The notes beneath the pieces were generated by a model. It made no database searches. It was not told where the DNA came from and saw nothing but the letters and a program-made list of their open reading frames with translations. The translations under genes and the position numbers were made by a program. 64,000 nt of DNA, taken from the NCBI GenBank assembly GCA_019745555.1, contig JAIESX010000021.1:62001-126000 (forward strand). The letters are read 5' to 3'. Below, piece by piece: positions 54,265-62,760 of this stretch. This DNA is from Burkholderiaceae bacterium. Lineage in GTDB: Bacteria; Pseudomonadota; Gammaproteobacteria; Burkholderiales; Burkholderiaceae_C. Each line of letters begins with the position of its first letter. The stretch's first letter is position 1.

Positions 54265-55230
54265 ATGTCATCCATGTTCCGCCGCGTCCTGCTGCTCTGT
54301 GGGCTGTCGCTCGCGCTGCCGCTGGCAGCGCAAACCTGGCCGTCCAAGCCGGTGCGACTCATCGTGCCCTTTCCTGCGGGCGGGGCCACCGACATCCTGG
54401 CGCGTGCGCTGTCCCAGGAGCTGGGCCGCAAGCTGGGCCAGTCCGTGGTGGTCGACAACAAGCCCGGCGCCGGCGGTACCATCGGTGCGCTCGCGGGCGC
54501 GCAGGCGGCACCCGACGGCTACACCCTGCTGTTGACGACCTCCAGCACGCACAGCATCGGCCCGGCGATCAACCCCAAGATCCCCTACAACGCCGAGGCC
54601 GACTTCACGCCCATCGCCTATGTGGCGAGTTCGCCCCAGGTCATCCTGGTGCCGCTGAGCTCACCGGCCAGGACCCTGAAGGAATTCATCGACTACGCGC
54701 GCCAGAACCCGGGCCGGCTCAACTACGCTTCCAGTGGCAACGGCACCATCTCCAACCTGTCGACCGAGATCTTCAAGGCCCAGTCCGGCACCTTCCTGGT
54801 CCACATCCCCTACCGCGGCACCGGCCTGTCGATTGCCGACCTCGTGAGTGGCAAGGTCGACGTGCTGTTCGACTCCGTCGTCTCGGGCATGCCCCATGTA
54901 CGCGACGGCAAGCTGCGCGCCCTGGCCGTGACCAGCCCGAAGCGCAGCGCCCTGGTGCCTGAGCTGCCCGCCGTGGCCGAGCTGCTACCCGGCTTCGAGT
55001 CAGTCACCTGGTTTGGCGTCTACGGCCCGCGCGGCCTGCCGCCCGAGATCGTCAACCGTGTCAACCAGGCCGTGAACGCCGCGCTGACCGAGGCCGATCT
55101 CAAGGACCGCTTTGCGCGCCTGGGCGCTGAGACCGCCGGCGGTACGCCGCAGCAGTTTGCCTCCGTGGTGCGCGCCGAATCGGCCAAATGGAAGAAAGTC
55201 ATCACCGAAAGAAAGATCACTGCGGACTAA
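54265..55230 (+). CDS. tctC: Bug-family periplasmic receptor (TctC-like)
   Basis: 321 aa. Signal peptide 1-22 (ALPLAA-Q). The mature N-terminus WPSKPVRLIVPFPAGGATDILARALSQEL is the Bug signature with the GGATD carboxylate-binding loop. SSGNGTISNLSTEIFKAQSG and VPYRGTG-equivalent (IPYRGTGLSIADLVSG) follow. It captures a carboxylate, often a dicarboxylate or amino-acid-like acid, for TctAB; the ligand cannot be read. GGGAG precedes the ATG. Confidence 0.93.
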   Translation: MSSMFRRVLLLCGLSLALPLAAQTWPSKPVRLIVPFPAGGATDILARALSQELGRKLGQSVVVDNKPGAGGTIGALAGAQAAPDGYTLLLTTSSTHSIGPAINPKIPYNAEADFTPIAYVASSPQVILVPLSSPARTLKEFIDYARQNPGRLNYASSGNGTISNLSTEIFKAQSGTFLVHIPYRGTGLSIADLVSGKVDVLFDSVVSGMPHVRDGKLRALAVTSPKRSALVPELPAVAELLPGFESVTWFGVYGPRGLPPEIVNRVNQAVNAALTEADLKDRFARLGAETAGGTPQQFASVVRAESAKWKKVITERKITAD

Positions 55231-55235
55231 AAACG

Positions 55236-55313
55236 CCCCCTGAGTCGCCCCGAAGGGCGCCTTACCCCAGGGGGACGACGCCATTGGCCCGGCGGAGCCG
55301 GTTCCACGGCGTC
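55236..55313. repeat. Pair of dyad repeats between the receptor and ggt genes
   Basis: The first unit has an outer stem CCCCCTG (55236-55242) and CAGGGGG (55268-55274) and an inner stem CGCCC/GGGCG (55246-55250, 55255-55259). The second has GACGCC (55277-55282) and GGCGTC (55308-55313) with an inner GC dyad. The ...CCCCCTGAGTCGC... unit resembles a repeat family common in Comamonadaceae (recalled, not searched). It may act as a bidirectional terminator or mRNA-stabilising element. Confidence 0.65.
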
Positions 55314-55331
55314 TGTCGTGAAAGAACACCC

Positions 55332-56954
55332 ATGAACTTCAACTACAGCAACCCCTATCCCAGCACCCGCCTGCCCGTCTTCGCGCGCAACGTGGTGTCC
55401 ACCTCGCATCCGCTGGCCGCGCAGGCCGGCTTGCGCATGCTGCAGAAAGGCGGCAACGCGGTGGATGCCGCCATCGCCGCGGCGGCCGTCATCACCCTGA
55501 CCGAACCCGTGAGCAACGGCCTGGGCAGCGATGCCTTCGCCATCCTCTGGGATGGCAAGGAACTGCATGGCCTCAACGCCTCGGGCCGTGCGCCGCAGGG
55601 CTGGACGCCCGAGTACTTCCACCGCAAGTACGGCAAAGATGCGAAGACGCCGCCCAAGCGCGGCATCGATTCCGTCACCGTACCGGGTGCCGTGTCCGGC
55701 TGGGTGGCCTTGAGTGATCGCTTCGGCAAGCTGCCGTTCGCGGACCTGCTGGAGCCGGCGATCGAGATTGCCGAACGCGGCTACCTGATCCCGGTCGTGG
55801 TGCAGCAGAAATGGGCGGCGGCCACGCCCGAGCTGCACGCCGTGCCCGGCTTCGCGCAGAGCTTCCTGCCCTGGGGCCGAGCGCCCAAGGTGGGTGAGCT
55901 GTTCCAGTTCAAGGCCGCGGCGCGTGCACTGCGCCTGATCGCCCAGACCAAGGGTGAGGCCTATTACCGCGGCGAGATCGCGCAGGCGCTGGAGAAGTTT
56001 TCCACGGAGTGCGGCGGCGCGCTCAAGGCCAGTGACCTGGCGTCCTACCAACCCGAGTGGGTGCAGCCCCTGGCCAAGAACTACCGCGGCTACACCCTGC
56101 ACGAGATTCCGCCCAACGGCCAGGGCATCGCGGCCCAGATCGCGCTGGGCATCCTGGACAAGTTCGATCTGGCGTCCATGCCTGTGGACGGCGTCGATTC
56201 GCAGCACCTGCAGATCGAAGCCATGAAGCTGGCCTTTGCCGACGTCTACCGCTATGTGGCCGAGCCCTCGGCCATGCACGTGACACCCGAGCAGATGCTC
56301 GATGACGCCTACCTGGCCAGCCGCGCCAAGCTCATCGACATGAAGCAGGCGCAGGACTTCAAGGCCGGCAACCCCGTCAAGGGCGGCACCATCTACCTGA
56401 CGGCGGCCGACGAGAACGGCATGATGATCAGCTTTATCCAGAGCAACTTCATGGGCTTCGGCTCGGGCTGCGTGGAGCCGAGCTTCGGTATCAGCCTGCA
56501 GAACCGCGGCCATGGCTTCAACGTGGACCCGCAGGGCCACAACACCTCCAACCTCGTGGCGCCGGGCAAGCGACCCATCCATACCATCATCCCGGCCTTC
56601 CTGACCAAGGATGGCCAGCCCGTGATGAGCTTCGGCGTCATGGGCGGCAATATGCAGCCGCAGGGCCATCTGCAGACCGTGGTGCGCATGCTGGACTACG
56701 GCCAGAACCCGCAGGCTGCCTGCGATGCGCCGCGCTGGCGCTACAACACGGGGCTGGAGATCAATGTCGAGGCCACGCTGGACAAGAATACGGTGCAGGG
56801 CCTGCAGGCGCGCGGCCACCGCGTGGAGGTCATCAACGACTCCTACCAGGATTTCGGTGCTGGTCAGTTCATCTGGCGCGCGGGGGATCCCAAGGTCGAA
56901 GGCTATGTCGCGGCCAGCGATCCGCGCCGTGACGGCCTGGCGGCGGGTTTCTGA
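55332..56954 (+). CDS. Gamma-glutamyltransferase family protein, cytosolic
   Basis: 540 aa from the ATG at 55332; an upstream in-frame start would run through the repeat. No signal peptide, unlike periplasmic Ggt. The Ntn-hydrolase nucleophile is T353 in KGGTIYLTAAD, at the usual boundary between the large and small subunits, followed by FIQSNFMGFGSG. N-terminal STSHPLAAQAGLRMLQKGGNAVDAAIAAA and NGLGSDAF are family hallmarks. Relatives include YwrD-like enzymes and acylases acting on gamma-glutamyl or related amides. With a Bug uptake system upstream, processing of an imported gamma-glutamyl or amide compound is plausible. Confidence 0.88.
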   Translation: MNFNYSNPYPSTRLPVFARNVVSTSHPLAAQAGLRMLQKGGNAVDAAIAAAAVITLTEPVSNGLGSDAFAILWDGKELHGLNASGRAPQGWTPEYFHRKYGKDAKTPPKRGIDSVTVPGAVSGWVALSDRFGKLPFADLLEPAIEIAERGYLIPVVVQQKWAAATPELHAVPGFAQSFLPWGRAPKVGELFQFKAAARALRLIAQTKGEAYYRGEIAQALEKFSTECGGALKASDLASYQPEWVQPLAKNYRGYTLHEIPPNGQGIAAQIALGILDKFDLASMPVDGVDSQHLQIEAMKLAFADVYRYVAEPSAMHVTPEQMLDDAYLASRAKLIDMKQAQDFKAGNPVKGGTIYLTAADENGMMISFIQSNFMGFGSGCVEPSFGISLQNRGHGFNVDPQGHNTSNLVAPGKRPIHTIIPAFLTKDGQPVMSFGVMGGNMQPQGHLQTVVRMLDYGQNPQAACDAPRWRYNTGLEINVEATLDKNTVQGLQARGHRVEVINDSYQDFGAGQFIWRAGDPKVEGYVAASDPRRDGLAAGF

Positions 56955-56956
56955 AC

Positions 56957-57865
56957 ATGGCAGCGGTTGCTCCTGAAAAAGTAGCAACCGGTTTCGCGTT
57001 CGCGATCGTCGGCGCCATCGCCTTCAGCGGCAAGGCCATCATCGTCAAGCTGGCCTACCGCCATGGCGTGGATGCGGTCACGCTCATCATGTACCGCATG
57101 CTGTTCGCGCTGCCGCTGTTTGCAGGCATGGCCTGGTGGGCCAGCCGGGGCAAGGCGCCCCTGGCGCGTCGCGACTGGCTCGGCGTCCTGGGCCTGGGCT
57201 TTTCCGGCTACTACCTGGCGAGCTTTCTGGATTTCGCGGGCCTGGCCTATGTCACGGCCTCGCTCGAGCGCCTCATCCTCTATCTGACGCCCACGCTGGT
57301 GCTTGTCATCGGCTGGCTGCTCTACCGCAAGCGGGCCAGCCGCCTGCAGGTGCTGGGCACGCTGATCAGCTACGCCGGCGTGCTGCTGGTCTTCGGGCAT
57401 GAGTTGACGCTGGCAGGCGCCAATGTGGCCTGGGGTTCGCTGCTGGTGTTTCTCAGTACGGTGAGCTATGCCTTCTACCTGAGCTACAGCGGCGAACTGG
57501 TGAAGCGTCTGGGCTCGCTGCGGCTCGTCGGCCTGGCCACCAGCGTGGCCTGTGTGCTGTGCATCGTGCAGTTCCTGCTGCTGCGTCCGTTGACGGCCGC
57601 GCAGGTGGCGCCCGAGGTGGTCTGGCTCTCGCTGCTCAATGCCGCGGCCTGCACGGCGGTTCCCGTGCTGCTGGTGATGATGGCCATCGAGCGCATCGGT
57701 GCCGGTGCGGCGGCGCAGGCCGGCATGGTGGGACCCATGTCCACCATCCTGCTGGGCGTGTGGCTGCTGGGAGAGCCCTTCACGCTCTGGATCGTCGCGG
57801 GCACGCTGCTGGTCCTCACGGGGATCTTCGTCTTCGGGCGCGCCGCGCGTGCGGCCGCGGACTGA
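56957..57865 (+). CDS. EamA/DMT-family transporter
   Basis: 302 aa, ten helices in two EamA repeats (about 10-140 and 155-300). It begins KVATGFAFAIVGAIAFSGKAIIVKLAYR and has the usual central repeat LGLGFSGYYLASFLDFAGLAYVTASLERLILYLTP. Probable metabolite exporter. Starts two bases after the ggt stop, so cotranscribed with it. Confidence 0.88.
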   Translation: MAAVAPEKVATGFAFAIVGAIAFSGKAIIVKLAYRHGVDAVTLIMYRMLFALPLFAGMAWWASRGKAPLARRDWLGVLGLGFSGYYLASFLDFAGLAYVTASLERLILYLTPTLVLVIGWLLYRKRASRLQVLGTLISYAGVLLVFGHELTLAGANVAWGSLLVFLSTVSYAFYLSYSGELVKRLGSLRLVGLATSVACVLCIVQFLLLRPLTAAQVAPEVVWLSLLNAAACTAVPVLLVMMAIERIGAGAAAQAGMVGPMSTILLGVWLLGEPFTLWIVAGTLLVLTGIFVFGRAARAAAD

Positions 57866-57940
57866 AAGTCCTGCGCAGGCAAGGGCCGGACGGTCTTCGT
57901 ATCATTCCGGTCGTACGGATTTCGACACAAAGGAAACATC

Positions 57941-58729
57941 ATGGATCTCGGGATTGCAGGCAAGTGGGCGCTGGTGGGTGGCGCGAGCAAGGGGCTGGGC
58001 TACGGCTGTGCGCAGGCGCTGGCACGCGAAGGTGTCAACGTGGTGATGGTGGCGCGTGGCGCTGAGGCCCTGCAGGCCGCAGCCGCGAAGCTGCGCGGTG
58101 AGAACAGGGGGGCGGAAGTCATTGCCGTGCCCGTGGACATCACGACGCCAGCCGGCCGAGAGGCCATCTTCGCCCAGCGCAAGGATTTCGACATCGTCGT
58201 CACCAATGCCGGCGGCCCGCCGCCCGGCGACTTCCGCGACTGGGACCGCGAGGCCTGGATCAAGGCGGTGGACGCGAACATGCTCACGCCCATCGAGCTG
58301 ATCAAGGCCACGGTGGACGGCATGGCCGCGCGGGGTTACGGGCGCATCGTCAACATCACCTCCAGCGCGGTGAAGGCCCCGATCGACATCCTGGGTCTGT
58401 CCAACGGTGCGCGCAGCGGGCTGACGGGCTTCGTGGCCGGTGTGGCCCGTAACCCCAAGATTGCCGCCAGGGGCGTGACCATCAACAACCTGCTGCCCGG
58501 CGCCTTCGACACCGATCGCCTCAAGGCCACCATGGAAGGCGCGGCCAAGAAGACGGGCAAGAGCATCGACGACATCGCCGACGCGCGCCGTCTGACCATC
58601 CCGGCCCAGCGCTTCGGCACGGCCGAGGAGTTCGGCGCCATCTGTGCCTTCCTCTGCAGCCAGTACGGCGGCTATATCAACGGCCAGAACGTGCTGGCCG
58701 ATGGCGGCGCCTACCCAGGGACCTACTGA
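57941..58729 (+). CDS. SDR-fold protein lacking the canonical YxxxK motif
   Basis: 262 aa. The nucleotide-binding loop GGASKGLG (about 12-19), NAGG and a Ser (ITSSAVKAP) are present, but where YxxxK should be the sequence is LSNGAR, that is Ser for Tyr and Arg for Lys. This subfamily is often annotated as 3-oxoacyl-ACP reductase, yet it must use another mechanism or substrate, or have lost SDR chemistry. A GGCGC-type C-terminus (QYGGYINGQNVLADGGAYPGTY) is normal for the fold. The stop overlaps that of the convergent kinase gene by seven bases. Confidence 0.85.
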   Translation: MDLGIAGKWALVGGASKGLGYGCAQALAREGVNVVMVARGAEALQAAAAKLRGENRGAEVIAVPVDITTPAGREAIFAQRKDFDIVVTNAGGPPPGDFRDWDREAWIKAVDANMLTPIELIKATVDGMAARGYGRIVNITSSAVKAPIDILGLSNGARSGLTGFVAGVARNPKIAARGVTINNLLPGAFDTDRLKATMEGAAKKTGKSIDDIADARRLTIPAQRFGTAEEFGAICAFLCSQYGGYINGQNVLADGGAYPGTY

Positions 58730-61545
58730 ACCGTCCCGTCCCCGGCCAGAGGCAGCCACAGGATGGCGGTGGTGCCCTGGCCGAACTCGCTGGCGATCCT
58801 CACCTCGCCACGGTGCAGTTCGATGATCTCCTTGACGATGCTCATGCCCAATCCCGTGCCCGGGATATTGCCACTGTCGTCGGCGCGATAAAAGCGCTCG
58901 AAGACGCGCGCGAGCTGTTCGGGCTTCATGCCGATGCCCTCGTCGCGTACCTCGATGCCCACGCGGCGATCCCCTCGTGTGCTGTCCACGTGCAGGCTGA
59001 TGAACACGTCCCCGCCTTTCGGCGAGTACTTGTAGGCATTGGAGACGATGTTGACCACCGCCTGCTGGATCTTCTGGCGATCCACATCGACGTACAGAGC
59101 CTGCGACGGAAGGTCCAGTCTGGGCGCATCGCGCCCGGCCGGTGGCTTGTAGCCGGAAATCGCCTCGGTCAGGATCTCCTGCAGGGCCTGGCGCTCGATG
59201 ACGAAGTCCTTGCCGCGGCGCGCTTCGATGCGGGCCAGATCCAGCAGTTCATTGATGATGGACGACATCAGCTGTGACTGTCGCGAGATGGTTTCCAGCA
59301 GCTGTTGCTGCTTGGCGGGCTCGAACTCGCGGTGACGCAGCAGCTCGGTGTAGCCGTAGATGCTGGCCATGGGGGTGCGCAGCTCGTGCGCGGCTGTGCT
59401 GAGGAACTCGCTCTTCATGCGATCGACCTCGGTTTCGTGGGTGACGTCGCGGAAATAGAGGATGTAGGACACGCTGGACGCGTCTTCCGGCAGGCGCAGG
59501 TCGACCTCGATCACGCGGCTGGCCGGCGCCGCCAGCTCGAACAGCTGCCGGCGGTCCTCGGCGCCTCCCTCGCCTGCCTGTTGTTCGCGCATGGCCCGCA
59601 GGTTGAGAACGCCGGGGAAGCTGGCCTGGGGCAGGCATTTGCTGCGCAGCAGGGTCGTGAAGGCTGGTTCGTCCAGGCCCTCGATGGCCATGCCGTCCAG
59701 CCCGGTCATGCGCAGGAAGGCCCCGTTGGCATGGTTGACCCGGCCATGGGGGTCAAAGGATACGAAGCCGTCGGGGCTCAGCGTGAAGATGGCGTTGAGC
59801 TGTTCGGAGCGCTCGTTGAGTTCGCGCGTGCGCTGCTCGACCAGGCGCTCCAGCGATTTACGGTACTGTTCCAGCTCGGCTTCGTTGGCCTTGCGTTCGG
59901 AGATGTCGCGCACCAGGCAGAAGACGAAAACGCGGTCGGCCCATTCGGCCCGGCTCAGCGAGATCTCCACCGGCAGGCTGCGACGGTCTTTGCAACGCGC
60001 CACGCCTTCGTAGCTGCGGCCCGCCTCACTCCCCTGGGTCAGCTGTCGCAGCAGCTCGTCGAGGCGAGCGTCAGGCTGCCAGTCCTCGATGCGCAGGAAA
60101 TGGGCCTCCAGCGGCGTGTAGCCCAGCATGGAGGCAAAACGGGGGTTGGCCTCGAACACGCTGCCGTCCTGGTCCAGGATGACGATGCCGTCCTGTACCT
60201 TCTCGAACAGTGTGCGACGCCGCGAGGCCTCGTCAGCGATTTTCTGCTGGGCCAGCTGCTGCTCGGCCGTATGTCTGGCAATCGTGTCCAGCAGGCGGTC
60301 AAAGTGTCGTGCCAGCGCGCCCAGCTCGTCATCGCGCAGCGGAGGACCCACCCGGGCATCCCGATCACCTGCGGCCACGGCGTTGATCGTGTGTCCGATG
60401 CTCCGTACCCGCTGGGTCAACTCGCGCCCTGTGCGCAGGAAAAGCAGCGAGATGCCCAGCATCGTCAACGCCAGCAGCCCCGCGATGGTGCCCAGCAGGA
60501 CGAGGGCCGTGTTGCGGTAGGGGTCGATCGGAAAGCGCACCCCGATCATGCCCACGCGTCGGCCGTCGCCGTCGCGCAGCGGTTCAAAGCCGCTGATGTA
60601 GTTGTCGCCCTCGATGTCGAGTGGCCCGATCCAGGTCTGCCCCTGGCCTATCACCGTCCGTGTGACTTGCTCGGGAGCCACGCTACCGAGTGCGCGCTGG
60701 CCCCGACGTCGTTCCCGGCTCACGGCCACCTGCAGGCCGTCGATGTAGAGGGAGGTCACGCCCTCCGCGTCACCCGGCAGTGTGCCCAGCGGGTAGATGA
60801 CCTCCCGCATGTGCTCGATGACAGCCTCGTTGCGATTGAGCAGTACGCCGCCGACGAGGATGGCGTCCGGGCTGTTGACGGTGAGCGGGAAGTGTGCCGC
60901 CGACTGGATCAGCAGGCCCGGTGTGCCGGAACCGTGTCCGCTCGGGTTGGGGGAGACGCTGGCTTCCGTTTCATAGCGGGGCGAAAAGGCCCCGAGCCGC
61001 TCTGGCGCAATCAGGGTCAGCGCCGCGCTGCCCACCCCGGTGCGTGCCTGTCGGATGACGTAGGAGTCGGGCAGCGCTGCGCCAAAGGGTACGCCTGTAC
61101 TGGCACCGATGACCTGGCCGTCGGGGCTGGCCACGATGAGGAAATCCAGGCCGGCACCACGGGCCATCACACCCAACGCGTCATTGAGCTCCTTGCTGGC
61201 TTTACGCGGGTTGACCAGGCTCATGAGCCGTTCGGAGGCTGCAAGCTGCCGGGTGCTGGTACCGGCTTCGTTGAGCAATTGCTCGAGGTAGTTCACCGAG
61301 CCGGCCAGGTTGCTGCGCAGGTTCGCCTCGATCATGCTCTGGGTGCGTGCGCCCCCCACCACCAGCAGGACGGCGATCACGATAGGGAAGGCCAGGAGCA
61401 GCGGCATGAGGCCCAGTGCCAGCAGCCGGAAGCCGAGCGAACGTTCCCATGACTGACGCCACCGCCTCAGCGGAGTGAGCGCAGCCCACAGGGCGGACCA
61501 AGGCCTGGACACCATTTGGATCAATGACGGATGAGTCCGGGACAT
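58723..61545 (-). CDS. Membrane hybrid-less histidine kinase: cache-HAMP-PAS-PAS-HisKA-HATPase
   Basis: 940 aa. Transmembrane helix 1 at 41-64, a periplasmic double-cache-like sensor (70-340), helix 2 at 346-370, HAMP (371-428), PAS 1 (442-556), a coiled linker, PAS 2 (580-705), HisKA with H720 (STAAHELRTP) and HATPase_c (about 830-935, NAYKYSPKGG, GTGLGMSIVKEI). It has no receiver and no cognate regulator gene beside it. It is divergent from an orphan amino-acid-type binding lipoprotein, which could present ligand to the sensor. Confidence 0.92.
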   Translation of the reverse strand: MSRTHPSLIQMVSRPWSALWAALTPLRRWRQSWERSLGFRLLALGLMPLLLAFPIVIAVLLVVGGARTQSMIEANLRSNLAGSVNYLEQLLNEAGTSTRQLAASERLMSLVNPRKASKELNDALGVMARGAGLDFLIVASPDGQVIGASTGVPFGAALPDSYVIRQARTGVGSAALTLIAPERLGAFSPRYETEASVSPNPSGHGSGTPGLLIQSAAHFPLTVNSPDAILVGGVLLNRNEAVIEHMREVIYPLGTLPGDAEGVTSLYIDGLQVAVSRERRRGQRALGSVAPEQVTRTVIGQGQTWIGPLDIEGDNYISGFEPLRDGDGRRVGMIGVRFPIDPYRNTALVLLGTIAGLLALTMLGISLLFLRTGRELTQRVRSIGHTINAVAAGDRDARVGPPLRDDELGALARHFDRLLDTIARHTAEQQLAQQKIADEASRRRTLFEKVQDGIVILDQDGSVFEANPRFASMLGYTPLEAHFLRIEDWQPDARLDELLRQLTQGSEAGRSYEGVARCKDRRSLPVEISLSRAEWADRVFVFCLVRDISERKANEAELEQYRKSLERLVEQRTRELNERSEQLNAIFTLSPDGFVSFDPHGRVNHANGAFLRMTGLDGMAIEGLDEPAFTTLLRSKCLPQASFPGVLNLRAMREQQAGEGGAEDRRQLFELAAPASRVIEVDLRLPEDASSVSYILYFRDVTHETEVDRMKSEFLSTAAHELRTPMASIYGYTELLRHREFEPAKQQQLLETISRQSQLMSSIINELLDLARIEARRGKDFVIERQALQEILTEAISGYKPPAGRDAPRLDLPSQALYVDVDRQKIQQAVVNIVSNAYKYSPKGGDVFISLHVDSTRGDRRVGIEVRDEGIGMKPEQLARVFERFYRADDSGNIPGTGLGMSIVKEIIELHRGEVRIASEFGQGTTAILWLPLAGDGTVQ

Positions 61546-61573
61546 GCGAGTAGCCGATGGATTTGCTCGATTC

Positions 61574-61611
61574 TATCAAAAATGATAAATTCGACAAAAA
61601 ATATCAATGAT
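61574..61611. promoter_or_regulatory. Paired TATCA/TGATA dyads in the divergent kinase/binding-protein promoter region
   Basis: TATCAAAAATGATA (61574-61587) and ATCAATGAT (61603-61611) are two AT-rich dyads whose centres are about 27 bases apart. The region (61546-61641) is the most AT-rich in this end of the window. They are candidate operators for a response regulator. The ribosome site GAAGGAA precedes the binding-protein ATG at 61642. Confidence 0.4.
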
Positions 61612-61641
61612 TTTTCAACTTCACTGAGAGAAGGAAACACT

Positions 61642-62745
61642 ATGACCAAACGCATCTGGCTCGCGCTGGCGTTCGCAGTGACTTTGCTCGCTGGCTGTGG
61701 CCCCAAGACACCGATTCCGATCGGGTTTATTGGTGGGCTGACTGGCTCGAATGCGGACAACGGTCAGTCTGGCCTGAACGCGGTGATTCTGGCTGTGGAG
61801 CAGTTCAACCGCGCCGGCGGTGTCGATGGCCGCATGGTCGAGCTGATTTCGCGCGACGATGCCCAGAGCGCGGAGGTGGCTGCACGCTCGGCGCATGCAC
61901 TGGTCGAGGCCAAGGTGGAGGCCGTGATCGGCCCCTTCACCAGCAGCATGGCCGCCGTGATCGTGCCCATCACAGGGCAAGCGGGCATTTTTCAGGTCAG
62001 CCCCACCATCACCTCGATGGACTTCTATGGCAAGGACGACAACCTGTTCCGCATCAACCGCACGACGCGCGAAAACGCGCAGGATTACGCGCGCACACTC
62101 GCGCAACGCGGCCAGCGACGTGTGGCCGTCGCCTATGACACGCGCAACCGCAACTTCACGGAATCTTGGCTGGGTGAATTCCGCGCCGCGACGCAGGCGC
62201 AGGGGCACGAACTGGCGGTCGAGGTGCCCTACGAGTCCGGCCCGCAGACTGACTTCTCACGCGTTGTCGCGCGCCTGGTGGCGGCCAAGCCCGACGGCAT
62301 GCTCTTCATCTCCGGCGCGCTGGACGTGGCCCGCCTGTCCCAGCAGGCTCGCAAGCTTGCCCCCAAGCTTCCCATCGCCGCCTCCGAGTGGGCCGCCACT
62401 GAGCAGCTGATCGAGCTCGGCGGCGAGGTGGTGGAGGGCCTGATGATTGTGCAGGCCTACAACCGCGACGACACGTCCGAGCAGTTCCGCAGCTTTGCCG
62501 AGGCCTACCACAAGCGCTTTCAGCGCGCACCCGGCTACAGCTCGGTTGCCGCATATGACGCAGCCACCGTGGTGTTGGAGTCGCTCAAGATCCGTCGCGA
62601 GGGCGAGAGCGTGAAAGCGGCCGCGCTGCGCCATGGCCCCTTCCGTGGCCTGCAGCAGAACATGGTGTTCGACGCCAATGGCGACACCCAGCGCCGCGTC
62701 TATTTCACCGAGATCCGGGGTGGACGCTACCACCACATCAGGTGA
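61642..62745 (+). CDS. Leu/Ile/Val-type periplasmic binding lipoprotein
   Basis: 367 aa from the ATG at 61642. The lipobox LLAGC with C19 predicts membrane anchoring. The mature part is a type I periplasmic-binding protein (LivJ/branched-chain amino acid or amide family): IGFIGGLTGSNADNGQSGLNAVILAVEQFNRAGGVDGR, then PFTSSMAAVIVPITGQAGIFQVSPTI. No ABC permease or ATPase genes are adjacent, so a sensory role, feeding the divergent cache kinase, is as likely as transport. Confidence 0.9.
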   Translation: MTKRIWLALAFAVTLLAGCGPKTPIPIGFIGGLTGSNADNGQSGLNAVILAVEQFNRAGGVDGRMVELISRDDAQSAEVAARSAHALVEAKVEAVIGPFTSSMAAVIVPITGQAGIFQVSPTITSMDFYGKDDNLFRINRTTRENAQDYARTLAQRGQRRVAVAYDTRNRNFTESWLGEFRAATQAQGHELAVEVPYESGPQTDFSRVVARLVAAKPDGMLFISGALDVARLSQQARKLAPKLPIAASEWAATEQLIELGGEVVEGLMIVQAYNRDDTSEQFRSFAEAYHKRFQRAPGYSSVAAYDAATVVLESLKIRREGESVKAAALRHGPFRGLQQNMVFDANGDTQRRVYFTEIRGGRYHHIR

Positions 62746-62760
62746 GCGGCAGGCCTTGTC

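Noticed and set aside
57941-58729. 3-oxoacyl-ACP reductase (fabG)
   Set aside because: The YxxxK catalytic pair is missing and no fatty-acid synthesis genes are nearby.
59305-61452. Long open frame on the plus strand opposite the cache-type kinase
   Set aside because: Composition is typical of antisense shadow frames; the kinase on the minus strand has full domain architecture.
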